Assembly (NCBI GenBank): GCA_963836265.1
Contig: CAWIIO010000006.1
Coordinates: 620,001 to 684,000 of the forward strand
Length of the DNA: 64,000 nt
Direction: 5' to 3'
From: CAIWHR01 sp963836265
GTDB lineage: Bacteria > Pseudomonadota > Gammaproteobacteria > Burkholderiales > Casimicrobiaceae
How positions within the stretch are numbered: the stretch's first letter is position 1; each line of letters begins with the position of its first letter. Below, piece by piece: positions 44,981-54,522 of the stretch. Under the pieces are notes generated by a model, which saw only the letters and a list, made by a program, of their open reading frames with translations, did not search any database and was not told where the DNA came from. The position numbers were made by a program, and so were the translations under genes.

Positions 44981-47434
44981 ATGTCTACGCGCGTCTGGCA
45001 ACCGATGGTGTTCATCGTCTTATCCTATGGTCTTGCATTTCTCCCGGTGCAGGCGCAGACGATGGGGCCGCTCGCGAATACGACCGTAGGTAATGCGCGG
45101 CTGATCGTGCCCGACGGCTCGTCGGTGCGGCAGAGCATCGGCGCCGGCGAGACGCGGTGGTTCGTGTTCGGGGCGGAACCGGGCAAGACCTACGTGGTCG
45201 AGGCGGTCGACCCGGACAGCGATCTGGTGTCGAACACGATCGGTTCGCTGCACGTCTATGCGGCTAACGGGTCGACGACGCCGCCCCCGGAGACCAACGT
45301 GGACTGCACGGCCAGCACGCAGGCGCCGGCGCTGGAGGTGCCGGTAGCGGTGGACGGGATGCGCTGTGTGGTGCGGGCGTTCCCGCCCACGCCGGGGAAC
45401 ACCCAGAACAAGCGCGGGCTGTACGTGGCGGTGGGCTCGGTGAGCGGCCCGAGCTTTGACCTCCGGGTGCGGGAGAGCACGATCTACGGGCGCTGGACCA
45501 CCAACGGCTACGACTTCCACGTCGAGCTGGAGAACACGACCACGGACTCGATGTGCGCCGAAGTGATGTTGCTGCCCAATTCCGGCAACAGCTACGCGGG
45601 CACGTGGTCGGGCGCGGTGACGACGCAGACGCTGACGATTCCGCCGTTCGGCGCGAACAAGATGGTGTTTCCGAACGGGACGCTGGTGGGGAGCGATCTG
45701 CGGGGGCCGCTGCGCATTGGGGCCTGCAGCAATCCGGTGAACCTGATGCCGAGCGGGTTGCACGTCAGCACCTACGCGTTCAGTCCGGGGATCAAGCAGT
45801 ACCTGTACTTCTTCACCACCGCGGCGAACAACGGTGCGGCGAGCAACAGCTGGTCGGCGGCGAGTAGCGCCGGCACCGTGACCAGCGTCGGCACCGGTCC
45901 CGGGCTCAGCGGCGGGCCGATCACCACCGCCGGCACAATCAACCTGGCGGCGACGAACTTGCTACCGACGGTCGCGTGCGCGACAAACCAGGTTCCGAAG
46001 TGGAACGGCAGCGCGTGGACGTGTGCGGCGGACACCAACAGTGGCGGGACGGTGACCAGCGTGGCCACGGGCAGCGGCCTGACCGGGGGCCCCATCACCG
46101 GCAGCGGCACAATCAACCTGGCGGCGACCAATCTCCTGCCGCTGGTGGCTTGCGCGGCGAACCAGATCCCGAAGTGGAACGGCAATGCGTGGAGCTGCGC
46201 GGCCGACAGCACCGGGCCGGCCAACGCGTTCGTGCAGGGCGGCAATGCGTTCGGGGCCACCGCGTTGCTTGGAACGAACGACAACCAGCCGCTGGACCTC
46301 CGGGTCAACGGCAGCCGGGTCATGCATTACGAGCCGAACGCCACCAGCCGCAACATCATCGGCGGGAATTACAATTCCTGGAACCCCACGCACGCCGGAC
46401 AGACGATTGGCGGCGGCGGGCAGGCGGGTTCCAACTGCATCGAATCGAACCAAACTTCCACACGCGCTTGCTGGAATGCCACGGACGCCGATTTCGCCAC
46501 CGTGGGTGGTGGTTATGCCAATCAGGCAAATGGTTTCAAATCGTTCGTCGGCGGAGGCGTGAGCAACACCGCGAGCGGACAGTCCAGCGTCGTCGGTGGG
46601 GGATCGGAAAATACCGCAAGCGGCCAGGGCAGCACTGTGAGCGGGGGCGAGGTGAACAGGGCGAGCGATCTCGATAGCACGGTCGGCGGGGGCACGAGGA
46701 ATACCGCGAGCGGAGTCGTCAGCACCGTCAGCGGCGGAGCATTTAACAAAGCGAGCGGCTTGTCTAGTGCCGTTCCGGGGGGGGAAGGCAATATCGCGAG
46801 CGGCAACTACAGCTTCGCCGCGGGAGTGAATGCGATCGCCTCGCATCACCGTTCGTTCGTCTGGGGTGGGGATCCGAACAGCTATACGAGCAGCCAGGCC
46901 GACGGCGACTTCGTGGTGTACGCGCCAGGCGCGGTACGGCTGTTCGCCGGTCCGCCCCTGAGTGGCGGCTGCACGCTCACCGGTGGCAGCGGCTGGGCGT
47001 GCGCGAGCGATCGCGCGCTGAAGTCGGACGTCGTGGCGGTCGACGGCAGGGAGGTGCTCGACCAGGTGGTGGCGCTGCCGGTTGCGCGCTGGACGTTCGC
47101 GAGCGTGCCAGGGATCGAGCACATGGGTCCGATGGCGCAGGACTTTCATGCGGCGTTTGGGTTAGGTGACGATGCGACGCGGCTGGCGCCGATGGATGTG
47201 CAGGGGGTGGCGCTGGCGGCGATCCAGGGGTTGAACGCAAAGCTGGAGGAGCGAGTCGCAGACCAGCAACGCGAGATCGCCGAGCTGCGCGAGCGCGTAA
47301 ACGCAGCCGAGAGCTTGCGTGGCGAGTTGGCGGCGCTCAGGGCCGAACTTGCAAATCTTCGGGAAACCCGCACGCAGATCACGGCACGCGCGCCCGCAGC
47401 GGCGGATAGCTTTCGAGCCGATGTGGCTCGCTGA
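44981..47434 (+). CDS. Secreted fibre-like protein: collar repeats, YadA-head-like repeats, peptidase S74 chaperone
   Basis: An 817-residue protein with a signal peptide (MVFIVLSYGLAFLPVQAQ). Residues about 30-290 form a beta-rich region starting with a pre-peptidase-like segment (IGAGETRWFVFGAEPGKTYV). Two tandem repeats of about 58 residues follow (about 297-412), each opening GTVTSV and closing with WNGxAWxCAAD, like phage tail-fibre collars. At about 505-640 come YadA-head-like turns (GGGVSNTASGQSSVVGGG). The S74 intramolecular chaperone domain has SDRALKSDV (about 677) with the Ser and Lys expected for self-cleavage, then a coiled coil (about 750-795). A trimeric surface fibre trimmed after folding is the likely product. 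No membrane anchor is seen. Confidence 0.85.
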   Translation: MSTRVWQPMVFIVLSYGLAFLPVQAQTMGPLANTTVGNARLIVPDGSSVRQSIGAGETRWFVFGAEPGKTYVVEAVDPDSDLVSNTIGSLHVYAANGSTTPPPETNVDCTASTQAPALEVPVAVDGMRCVVRAFPPTPGNTQNKRGLYVAVGSVSGPSFDLRVRESTIYGRWTTNGYDFHVELENTTTDSMCAEVMLLPNSGNSYAGTWSGAVTTQTLTIPPFGANKMVFPNGTLVGSDLRGPLRIGACSNPVNLMPSGLHVSTYAFSPGIKQYLYFFTTAANNGAASNSWSAASSAGTVTSVGTGPGLSGGPITTAGTINLAATNLLPTVACATNQVPKWNGSAWTCAADTNSGGTVTSVATGSGLTGGPITGSGTINLAATNLLPLVACAANQIPKWNGNAWSCAADSTGPANAFVQGGNAFGATALLGTNDNQPLDLRVNGSRVMHYEPNATSRNIIGGNYNSWNPTHAGQTIGGGGQAGSNCIESNQTSTRACWNATDADFATVGGGYANQANGFKSFVGGGVSNTASGQSSVVGGGSENTASGQGSTVSGGEVNRASDLDSTVGGGTRNTASGVVSTVSGGAFNKASGLSSAVPGGEGNIASGNYSFAAGVNAIASHHRSFVWGGDPNSYTSSQADGDFVVYAPGAVRLFAGPPLSGGCTLTGGSGWACASDRALKSDVVAVDGREVLDQVVALPVARWTFASVPGIEHMGPMAQDFHAAFGLGDDATRLAPMDVQGVALAAIQGLNAKLEERVADQQREIAELRERVNAAESLRGELAALRAELANLRETRTQITARAPAAADSFRADVAR

Positions 47435-47625
47435 TCATCGGTAAGACTGATCCGAACGTCGGCTATCCGGAAATTTCGACCCTGGTGGCGTCTGACCGGT
47501 TGTGGCCGAACCAAGCCGTTCCCGCCTCGGGATATGCCGACCGAAGCAAAGCTCGGAACACACGAGAAGTGTTTATGAAGGCATATGGAGGATCGGTCGC
47601 CCTCATGCACGGCACGACGTCGCGC

Positions 47626-49098
47626 TCATTCGCCGCCGGTGATTCGGAGCGAGGCATAGAATTCCTGTGTGCCGCGCTGCAAGCGCAGCGTCACGGCCCC
47701 ACCCTTCTCGAGGGTCAGGAGAAGAGCGTTCACTTGTGCGACGGTTTTCGCCGCGGTCGTCTGCCCCCGGGTCACGACGGCGAGGATGACGTCGCCGGGC
47801 CATACGTTGCCGCGGACAACGTCGGTGACGTCCTCGACCAGCACGCCGTTCGGTATTCCCAACTCCTTCTTCTGCGCGTTGCTGAGGTCCGAGAGGGCCA
47901 GGCCGATTCGATTGGGCTTCGCCTTCTCTATCGGCGCAGATTCTCCGCGGCGCGCCGCATTGACGGTGCTTTCATCCGTCAGCTCGGCGACCGTCGCCGC
48001 CATCTCCCGCTGCGCGCCCTTGCGCCAGACGAGGAGCGTCACTCTGGTGCCGGGTTTCACCGCCGTGATGATCCGGGGCAGTTCCGCCACGCCCTGAACT
48101 TCGCGACCGTCGACCGCGAGGATGATGTCCCCCGCCTCGACCCCGGCCTTGTCCGCCGGTCCGTCCTTCTCGACGGAGTTGACGAGCGCGCCTGCGGGCT
48201 TGGCCAGCCCGAACGACTCGGCGGCCTCCCTGGTCACCTCGGCGATCTCGATGCCGATCCGCCCCCGCGTGACGCGCCCCTTGTCCTTGAGCTGCGCCAC
48301 GGCAGCCATCGCGATGTCGATCGGGATCGCAAACGAGATGCCCATGAAGCCACCCGATTCCGTATAGATCATTGATGTGATGCCGACGACCTCGCCCTTC
48401 AGGTTCAGCAGCGGTCCTCCCGAGTTTCCAGGATTCACCGCCGCGTCCGTCTGGATGAACGGTACGAGGTCTTCGTCCGGCAAGTCGCGCCCCTTGGCGC
48501 TAACGATGCCGGCGGTCATCGAGTTGTCGAGGCCGAACGGCTTGCCGATCGTGACCACCCACTCGCCGACCCTGAGCTTGTCCGGGTCGCCGATCGTAAC
48601 GATGGGGAGACCTGTCGCGTCGATCTTGAGCAGCGCGATGTCGGCCAACTTGTCGGCACCGATGACCTTGGCCTTGAATTCGCGCTTGTCGGTGAGCTTG
48701 ACGTTGACCTCGTTCGCATCTTCAACAACGTGTGCGTTGGTAATGAGGTAGCCGTCAGACGAGATGATGAAACCGGAGGCTTCCGAACGCTGCTCGATTT
48801 CCCGCGGCGCCTCGCGAGGCGTCTGGCCGAAACCGTGGCGGGGATCGATAGGCGGATGGTTCTTCGGCAACTGCATGCTGCCGGGATGCTTGATCAGTTG
48901 CGTGACGCTGATGGCGACGACGGCCGGCCCCCGCCTTTCGTAGAGATCGGTAAAGTCGGAAAAGGTGGACGCACGAACCTGCGCCGACGCCGCGGATACG
49001 AAAGCCGCCATCAGGATTGCACCGACGCCGGCTATGAAAAACGAGCGGATGAAATGAACCACAGTAGGGGCCTTCTTGTCGAGCGACAGATTAGCCAT
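47626..49098 (-). CDS. DegP/HtrA-type periplasmic serine protease with two PDZ domains
   Basis: A 490-residue Do-type protease. A signal-like hydrophobic segment (FIAGVGAILMAAFVSAASA) precedes the protease domain. The triad is His123 (TNAHVVED), Asp153 (LADIALLKI) and Ser226 (GNSGGPLL). PDZ1 covers about 275-370 and PDZ2 about 395-485. It degrades or holds misfolded envelope proteins. The start at 49098 is chosen for signal length; a GTG at 49158 would add 20 residues. It lies tail-to-tail with the fibre gene; a functional link is possible but not shown. Confidence 0.93.
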   Translation of the reverse strand: MANLSLDKKAPTVVHFIRSFFIAGVGAILMAAFVSAASAQVRASTFSDFTDLYERRGPAVVAISVTQLIKHPGSMQLPKNHPPIDPRHGFGQTPREAPREIEQRSEASGFIISSDGYLITNAHVVEDANEVNVKLTDKREFKAKVIGADKLADIALLKIDATGLPIVTIGDPDKLRVGEWVVTIGKPFGLDNSMTAGIVSAKGRDLPDEDLVPFIQTDAAVNPGNSGGPLLNLKGEVVGITSMIYTESGGFMGISFAIPIDIAMAAVAQLKDKGRVTRGRIGIEIAEVTREAAESFGLAKPAGALVNSVEKDGPADKAGVEAGDIILAVDGREVQGVAELPRIITAVKPGTRVTLLVWRKGAQREMAATVAELTDESTVNAARRGESAPIEKAKPNRIGLALSDLSNAQKKELGIPNGVLVEDVTDVVRGNVWPGDVILAVVTRGQTTAAKTVAQVNALLLTLEKGGAVTLRLQRGTQEFYASLRITGGE

Positions 49099-49552
49099 TG
49101 AAAGGCGGATACAAGAGCCGCCGGAGGACGGAATGCGAACGCCATTGGACTTTGCCACAAGCGGGGACTCGCTCGCTACTGTCCGCCGTTTCTGGCCGCC
49201 TCGCCAAGCTTAGCTACGACCGCCCGAAGTGGGGCTTCGTTGGCAGTGGCCCACTGCTCCTAAAATCACTCGTTCGGTGTGCCGGCGCAAACGGCCGCTC
49301 ATGGAAAATTTCCGCGGCAACCCCGAACGACGGGAAGTGGCCGGTGACCGCCACTGCCCCGCGCCGGCCGAACGGCCGGTGTCCGTCTGAAGCGGTCACC
49401 CGGTCGGCTCTCATCGACGACTACTGAGGGCCGCTATCAAGCATCGGCGGTCGGGTTGCCGCCTAATGACAATCTCGAAGCTCGTTGCGGGCCCCCACTG
49501 GCAACGGGGATCTCGGGCCGCTCGCTGCGATTCCAGGCAGGTTCTGGTTTGC
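49099..49552. other. Non-coding stretch, right edge of the repeat-motif region
   Basis: ACGGCCGCTC (49291-49300), GTGACCGCC near 49345, GAACGGCCGG near 49370 and GAAGCGGTCACC near 49390 lie close together. I did not find members of this family in the gaps further right. No gene is supported. Confidence 0.5.
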
Positions 49553-50107
49553 TCAAGCACGCCGCCACTTGATCGAGCAGCCGACCGACGGATGCTGCGT
49601 GGCGGGCGCCTGGCCGGTTCGGGCAACGCCGACCATCGCCTCGAACAGCTCGCGCCGCGCGGAAGGGTCCGGCGAACGCCCCGACGCGTCGAGTCGGCCG
49701 CGATAGGCGAGCTTCTCGTCCCGGTCGAAACCGAAGAAATCGGGCGTGCAGACGGCGCCATAGGTGCGCGCGACCTCCTGCGTCTCGTCGATCACGTAGG
49801 GAAACGGGAAGTCGTGCCGCGCGGCGACCGCCTGCATATTGTCGAACGAATCTTCCGGATAGTCGGCGGGATCGTTGCTCATGACCGCGATGCTGTCGAC
49901 GCCATGCGCCGCGAGATCGCGCATGTCGCGGACGATCTTGTCGACGACGGCTTTCACGTACGGACAATGGTTGCAGATGAACATCACGACCGTGCCGTTC
50001 TTGCCGCGGACCGAATCGAGGGTGTGGCGTTTGCCGTCGGTGCCGGGCAGGTCGAAAGGGGCGGCTTGCCAGCCGAGCTGGCCCGAAGGCGTCTTGAGAC
50101 TGACCAT
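49553..50107 (-). CDS. Thioredoxin-fold AhpC/TSA-redoxin family protein
   Basis: A 184-residue cytoplasmic thioredoxin-fold protein. The redox motif is FICNHCPYVKAVVD, a C-x2-C pair near residue 45. NMQAVAARHDFPFPYVIDE and AVCTPDFFGFDRD match redoxins of the family often called thioredoxin family protein. The ATG at 50107 has GGAGG 6 nt upstream. The role is probably peroxide or disulfide reduction; the substrate is unknown. Confidence 0.9.
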   Translation of the reverse strand: MVSLKTPSGQLGWQAAPFDLPGTDGKRHTLDSVRGKNGTVVMFICNHCPYVKAVVDKIVRDMRDLAAHGVDSIAVMSNDPADYPEDSFDNMQAVAARHDFPFPYVIDETQEVARTYGAVCTPDFFGFDRDEKLAYRGRLDASGRSPDPSARRELFEAMVGVARTGQAPATQHPSVGCSIKWRRA

Positions 50108-50166
50108 GGGAACCTCCTGCAGAACGAAAGACCAGTGTGCCAAAATCCTAGCACGATACCGCCGTC

Positions 50167-50186
50167 ATCCCCGCGAACGCGGGGAT
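50167..50186. repeat. Short perfect palindrome, REP-like
   Basis: ATCCCCGCGAACGCGGGGAT with the context GTCATCC...GATCCAGTGA. This type of palindrome is widespread between genes in proteobacteria. It lies in the divergent gap between the redoxin and GNAT genes. One copy only in this window. Confidence 0.8.
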
Positions 50187-50202
50187 CCAGTGACTTTCGC
50201 CG

Positions 50203-51045
50203 ATGCACGTTACCCGCCATACCGATCCTGATGTTTTTCTCGCCGCAGCGACGCCGATCTCCGCGCGCGGTTTGGCATCGGCGAGCTTTTTCGTGGTCTA
50301 CGCGCATTCGCTCAAGCGCACCCCGCCCGAGACGGACGCGCGCGTGTACCTTGCGACCTGTGCCGGCGACGGCGTCTGCGGAGTGGCGATGCAGCGCGAC
50401 GACGGGCCGGTGATGGTCGGCCAGAGCGACCCGGGTGCGGCGATCGCCTTCGCGGAAGACCTCGCGCGTGACTGGCCCGCATTGCAGGGGGTGGTCGGCG
50501 CGATCGACCCGACCGAGGCTTTTGCGCGCCGGTGGCGCGAGCTCACCGGTCGCGGCCACGCACTGCGCTTGCGCTTGCGCCAGCACGTGTTGCACGAGGT
50601 GGCTGCAGTCCCACCGGCGTCCGGAGCGCCCCGCGTGGCGACTGCTTCCGATCTGCCGTGGCTCGTCGAGAGGCAGAACGCGTTCATCGTCGAAGTCGGC
50701 CTCCCCGATTCTCCGGAGCGCATCACGAGAACGATGGAGAAACGCGTCGATCGCGGCGATTTCTGGATCTGGGACGACGGAGCGCCGGTTGCGTTCGTCG
50801 GGTATAACGATGCGGCGCCCGAATTCGCGCGCATCACACCGGTCTACACGTTGCCCGATTGTCGCGGCCGGGGGTATGCGACGGCGCTCGTCGCGGCGCT
50901 CGCGCGCGAACTGCTCCGGCGGGGCAAGGCGACGCTCTTTCTCACGACCGATCTCGCGAACCCGACGTCGAACGCCCTCTACGCGCGGATCGGCTTTCGG
51001 CCCGAGAACGACGACTGTCACTTCGATTTCGTCGACGGCGCCTAA
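50203..51045 (+). CDS. GNAT family N-acetyltransferase
   Basis: A 280-residue protein with the GNAT domain in the C-terminal half. The acetyl-CoA pyrophosphate loop is DCRGRGYATALVAALA (about 218-233), followed by TTDLANPTSNALYARIGFRP. The N-terminal half is a degenerate extra domain, as in other tandem-like GNAT proteins. The substrate is unknown. The gene is followed by rsmE after 3 bp, so the two are co-transcribed. Confidence 0.9.
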   Translation: MHVTRHTDPDVFLAAATPISARGLASASFFVVYAHSLKRTPPETDARVYLATCAGDGVCGVAMQRDDGPVMVGQSDPGAAIAFAEDLARDWPALQGVVGAIDPTEAFARRWRELTGRGHALRLRLRQHVLHEVAAVPPASGAPRVATASDLPWLVERQNAFIVEVGLPDSPERITRTMEKRVDRGDFWIWDDGAPVAFVGYNDAAPEFARITPVYTLPDCRGRGYATALVAALARELLRRGKATLFLTTDLANPTSNALYARIGFRPENDDCHFDFVDGA

Positions 51046-51048
51046 GCG

Positions 51049-51783
51049 ATGGCACCGCGGTTTCACGTTGCACTCGATCTTGCGCCCGCGATGGCGGGCG
51101 AGATCGTCGGCCTGCCGGACGCCGTCGCCCATCACGCCGTGCGCGTCCTGCGGCTGTCCGTCGGCGACTCGCTGACGCTGTTCACCGGCACGGGCGGAGA
51201 ATACGCGGCCACGCTCACCCGCAACGACAAGCGCGGCGCTGCCGTGCGCCTCGATGCGTTCGATCCGGTCGAGCGCGAATCGTCGCTCGCGGTGACGCTC
51301 GCGCAGGGCATCGCGGCCAACGAGGCCATGGATTACGCGGTACGCAAGGCTGTCGAGCTGGGCGTCACGGCGGTCCAGCCGATCGTGTCCGCGCGGAGCG
51401 CAGCACTGCCTTCCGGTGAGCGCGGGCTGCGGCGCCTCGCCCATTGGCGGCAGATCGCGATTGCCGCCTGCGAGCAATGCGCGCGCAATAGAATTCCGGA
51501 AATCGCGGCGGCGCAGACGCTTGGCGACTGGCTCGCCGTCTCGGCGGGACGCGGCTTCGTGCTCGCACCTTTCGCTGCGACGGCGCTGGCATCGTTGCCG
51601 CGACCCGCTTCGCCGCTCGCGCTGGTCGTCGGCCCGGAAGGCGGCTTCGAGCAGGGCGAGATCGATGCGGCCATTGCGCGAGGCTTCGCCGCCGTGCGTC
51701 TGGGCCCACGGGTGCTGCGCACCGAAACCGCAGCGGTCGCTGCGCTCGCCGCGCTGCAGGCGTTGTGGGGAGACCTGCGCTGA
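51049..51783 (+). CDS. rsmE: 16S rRNA (uracil(1498)-N3)-methyltransferase
   Basis: A 244-residue SPOUT methyltransferase of normal length. It methylates U1498 of 16S rRNA with SAM. An N-terminal PUA-like part (HHAVRVLRLSVGDSLTLF) leads to the C-terminal knot with LVVGPEGGFEQGEID and LGPRVLRTETAAVAAL, both signatures of the family. It starts 3 bp after the GNAT gene. Confidence 0.95.
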   Translation: MAPRFHVALDLAPAMAGEIVGLPDAVAHHAVRVLRLSVGDSLTLFTGTGGEYAATLTRNDKRGAAVRLDAFDPVERESSLAVTLAQGIAANEAMDYAVRKAVELGVTAVQPIVSARSAALPSGERGLRRLAHWRQIAIAACEQCARNRIPEIAAAQTLGDWLAVSAGRGFVLAPFAATALASLPRPASPLALVVGPEGGFEQGEIDAAIARGFAAVRLGPRVLRTETAAVAALAALQALWGDLR

Positions 51784-51844
51784 GGCCGACCTGTCCGGCG
51801 GCCCGCCATCACCGCACCCTTGACCGATCTCTCCGGTCGAAGGG

Positions 51845-53470
51845 ATGATTACAGATCGGATCAAAAGTTCCGCCGTCGTGAACGATCAAACCCGCACGCC
51901 CGACACCGGCGCCGGGACGCCCCCGCGCCTGCCCGCGGGCACCATTGCTCTGCCGCCCAAAAGCACGATGCTCTCGCTTGTCCGCGACCTGGTCCGCCCG
52001 TATCGCGGCTGGCTCGTCGTGGTGTTCGCCGCGATGCTGGTCGAGACCGTAATGAGCCTCGCCGCGCCATGGCCGTTGAAGCTCGTCCTCGACGACGCGC
52101 TCGGCCACCACCACCTTCCAGACTGGCTCGCGTGGGCGCACGACTACGGGATCGACCGCAACACGCTCGGCGTGGCGCTGTTCGCCGGCGTCGCGACGAT
52201 CGTGATCGCGAGCCTGAGTGCGGTCGCGACTTACATCGACAATTACTACACGGAAAGCATCGGCCAGTGGGTTGCGAACGACCTGCGCATCCGCATCTAC
52301 GAGCACCTGCACCGACTGTCGCTCGCCTACTACGACCCGGCGCAGACGGGGACGCTGCTGTCGACGATCACCAACGACGTGTCGACGGTGCAAAGTTTCG
52401 CGTCGGCGTCGACGCTCGGGATCCTCGTCGACCTGATGACGATCGTCGGAATGTTGGGCCTGATGTTCTGGCTCAACTGGGACTTCGCGCTGATCGCCGT
52501 CGGCGTGACGCCGTTCCTGCTGTTCTTCGTCATGCGCTTCAAGAAGGCGGTCAAGGATGCGACCCGCAACGTGCGCAAGCGGCAGAGCGACATCGTCGCC
52601 GTGGTCCAGCAGGGGCTGGGGTCGGTCCGTGCGGTCCAGGCCTTCGGACGGCAGGACCTCGAGACCCACCGGATGCAGGATGCGAGCCATGCCACGGAAA
52701 TCTCCTTCGACCACGTCGCGTTCGCCTACGGTGCCGAGGCTCCGGTGTTGCGCGACGTCAGCTTCACGATCGAGGCGGGCCAGGTCGTGGGCATCGTCGG
52801 CCCGACCGGCGGCGGCAAGTCGACCGTCGTGAGCCTGATTCCGCGGTTCTACGATCCCACCGGCGGCCGCGTGCTGATCGACGGCACCGACATTCGCAGC
52901 TACACGATCGCCGGACTGCGCCGTTAGATTGGCTTCGTGCTGCAGGAAACGGTCCTGTTCCACGGCACGGTCCGCGACAACATCGCCTATGGCCGGCCCG
53001 ACGCGACGGCCGAGGAGATCGTCGCCGCGGCGAAGCTTGCCAACGCCGACGAGTTCATCGCCAGGATGCCGCACGGGTACGACACGATGGTCGGCGAGCG
53101 TGGCGACACGCTGTCCGGCGGCCAGCGGCAGCGGATCGGCATCGCGCGGGCGTTGATCCGCAACTCGCCGATCCTGATCCTCGACGAGCCGACGGCCGCG
53201 CTCGACACCGAATCCGAGCAACTGGTGATCGAGGGGCTCGAGCGGCTGATGAAGGGCCGCACGGTGATCATGATCGCGCACCGGCTCTCGACGATCCGCG
53301 ACGCCGACAAGATCATCGTTTTCAAGGGCGGGGTTGTCGCCGAACAGGGTGCGAACGACGAGCTGCTGGCGAAGGGCGGGGTCTACGCCGAGCTCTACCG
53401 CGTCCAGTTCGGCACGCCGCAACCGGCGCACGCAACCGTCGCCTCCGCGGCAGACGCGGGCCACCGCTGA
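51845..53470 (+). pseudogene. ABC exporter (membrane-ATPase fusion) with internal deletion and nonsense codon
   Basis: The N-terminal part has four membrane helices (LVVVFAAMLVETVMSLAAPW and later ones to about 235). After VQAFGRQDLETHRMQDASHAT the sequence jumps straight to the ATPase domain ISFDHVAFAYGAEAPVLRD, so helices 5-6 and the linker, about 110 residues, are absent in frame. Walker A GPTGGGKST is intact. LRR is followed by an in-frame TAG (52925-52927) where LRRQIGFVLQE is expected (CAG to TAG). The rest continues in the same frame with signature LSGGQRQRIGIARA and Walker B LILDEPTAAL. Not functional as a full exporter. Confidence 0.85.
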
Positions 53471-53481
53471 AATCGACCGCC

Positions 53482-54492
53482 ATGACGCATTCCCTGATCG
53501 TTCTCCCCGACGACACCGCCAAGCCCATTCTCGACGCGGTCAACGGCGCGAGGCGCTCGCTCAATATCCGGATGTTCCTGTTCACCGATCCAACGCTGCT
53601 CGATGCCGTCGTCGCGGCGAAACGGCGTGGAGTCAACGTTCGCGTGATGTTGAACCCCGCGCGCCGCAGCGGCGAGGCCGAGAACGAAGAGGCGCGCAAA
53701 GCGCTCGCGGCGGCGGGCATCGAGGTTCGTGACAGCAACCCGGCCTTCGATCTCACGCACCAGAAGTCGATGGTGATCGACGACGAGACCGGATTCGTCG
53801 AATCGCTCAACTGGGAGACGCGCGACTTGACCGAGACGCGCGATTACGCGGTCGTGACCACGCGCAGGCACGAAGTCGGGGAAATGGTCGATTGCTTCGA
53901 GGCCGACTGGGCGCGGCACGACTTCGCGCCCAAGCCCGGCTCGCGGCTCGTCTGGTGCCCGAACAACGGCCGCGAGCGGATCGCCGAGTTCATCGATTCG
54001 GCGAAGCACACGCTCTGGCTGCAGAACGAGCGCTACCAGGACACGGTAATCATCGAGCGGCTGGTGCGCGCGGCCAACCGCGGCGTGAAAATCCACATCC
54101 TGGCGCGGCCACCGCATACGCTGAAGGTGGACAAGCTGGTCGAGGGCGTCGGTGGCTTACGCATCATGCGCGACGTCGATGCCAAGATCCACAGGCTCAA
54201 AAGCCTCAAGCCCCACGCCAAGATGATCCTCGTCGACGACGATCGTGCGGTGGTGGGCTCGATCAACCTCGCGCCCGGCAGCTTCGACGCGCGCCGCGAG
54301 CTTGCGATCGACGTCGATGGGCGTCACGTCGTCGAGCGGTTGAACAAGGTCGCGCGCCACGACTGGGATAATTCGCACCCGATCGATCTGTCCGACGAAG
54401 GCCTGATGGCCGATCTGGAAAAGCGCGGGGGCAAGGGCGCGCAGAAACTCGCGCTCGAGCCGCACCCAGCCAAGAAGAAAAACAAGGACTGA
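53482..54492 (+). CDS. Phospholipase D-like protein
   Basis: A 336-residue cytoplasmic protein with two HKD-type motifs: HQKSMVIDDETGFVESLN (about 93-110) and HAKMILVDDDRAVVGSIN (about 245-262). Each has H-x-K-x4-D, as needed for the two-motif phosphodiesterase site. A Lys-rich tail closes the protein. It could act on phospholipids or nucleic acid; no signal peptide is seen. It begins 11 bp after the broken ABC exporter gene, perhaps once co-transcribed. Confidence 0.9.
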   Translation: MTHSLIVLPDDTAKPILDAVNGARRSLNIRMFLFTDPTLLDAVVAAKRRGVNVRVMLNPARRSGEAENEEARKALAAAGIEVRDSNPAFDLTHQKSMVIDDETGFVESLNWETRDLTETRDYAVVTTRRHEVGEMVDCFEADWARHDFAPKPGSRLVWCPNNGRERIAEFIDSAKHTLWLQNERYQDTVIIERLVRAANRGVKIHILARPPHTLKVDKLVEGVGGLRIMRDVDAKIHRLKSLKPHAKMILVDDDRAVVGSINLAPGSFDARRELAIDVDGRHVVERLNKVARHDWDNSHPIDLSDEGLMADLEKRGGKGAQKLALEPHPAKKKNKD

Positions 54493-54522
54493 GCCCGTCG
54501 CGAGGGCGTGGCCGCGCGGCGT

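Noticed and set aside
47626..49098. DegP-type protease as the dedicated processor of the fibre protein
   Set aside because: The genes are only convergent neighbours, and the S74 domain is expected to cleave itself; no evidence for a functional link.
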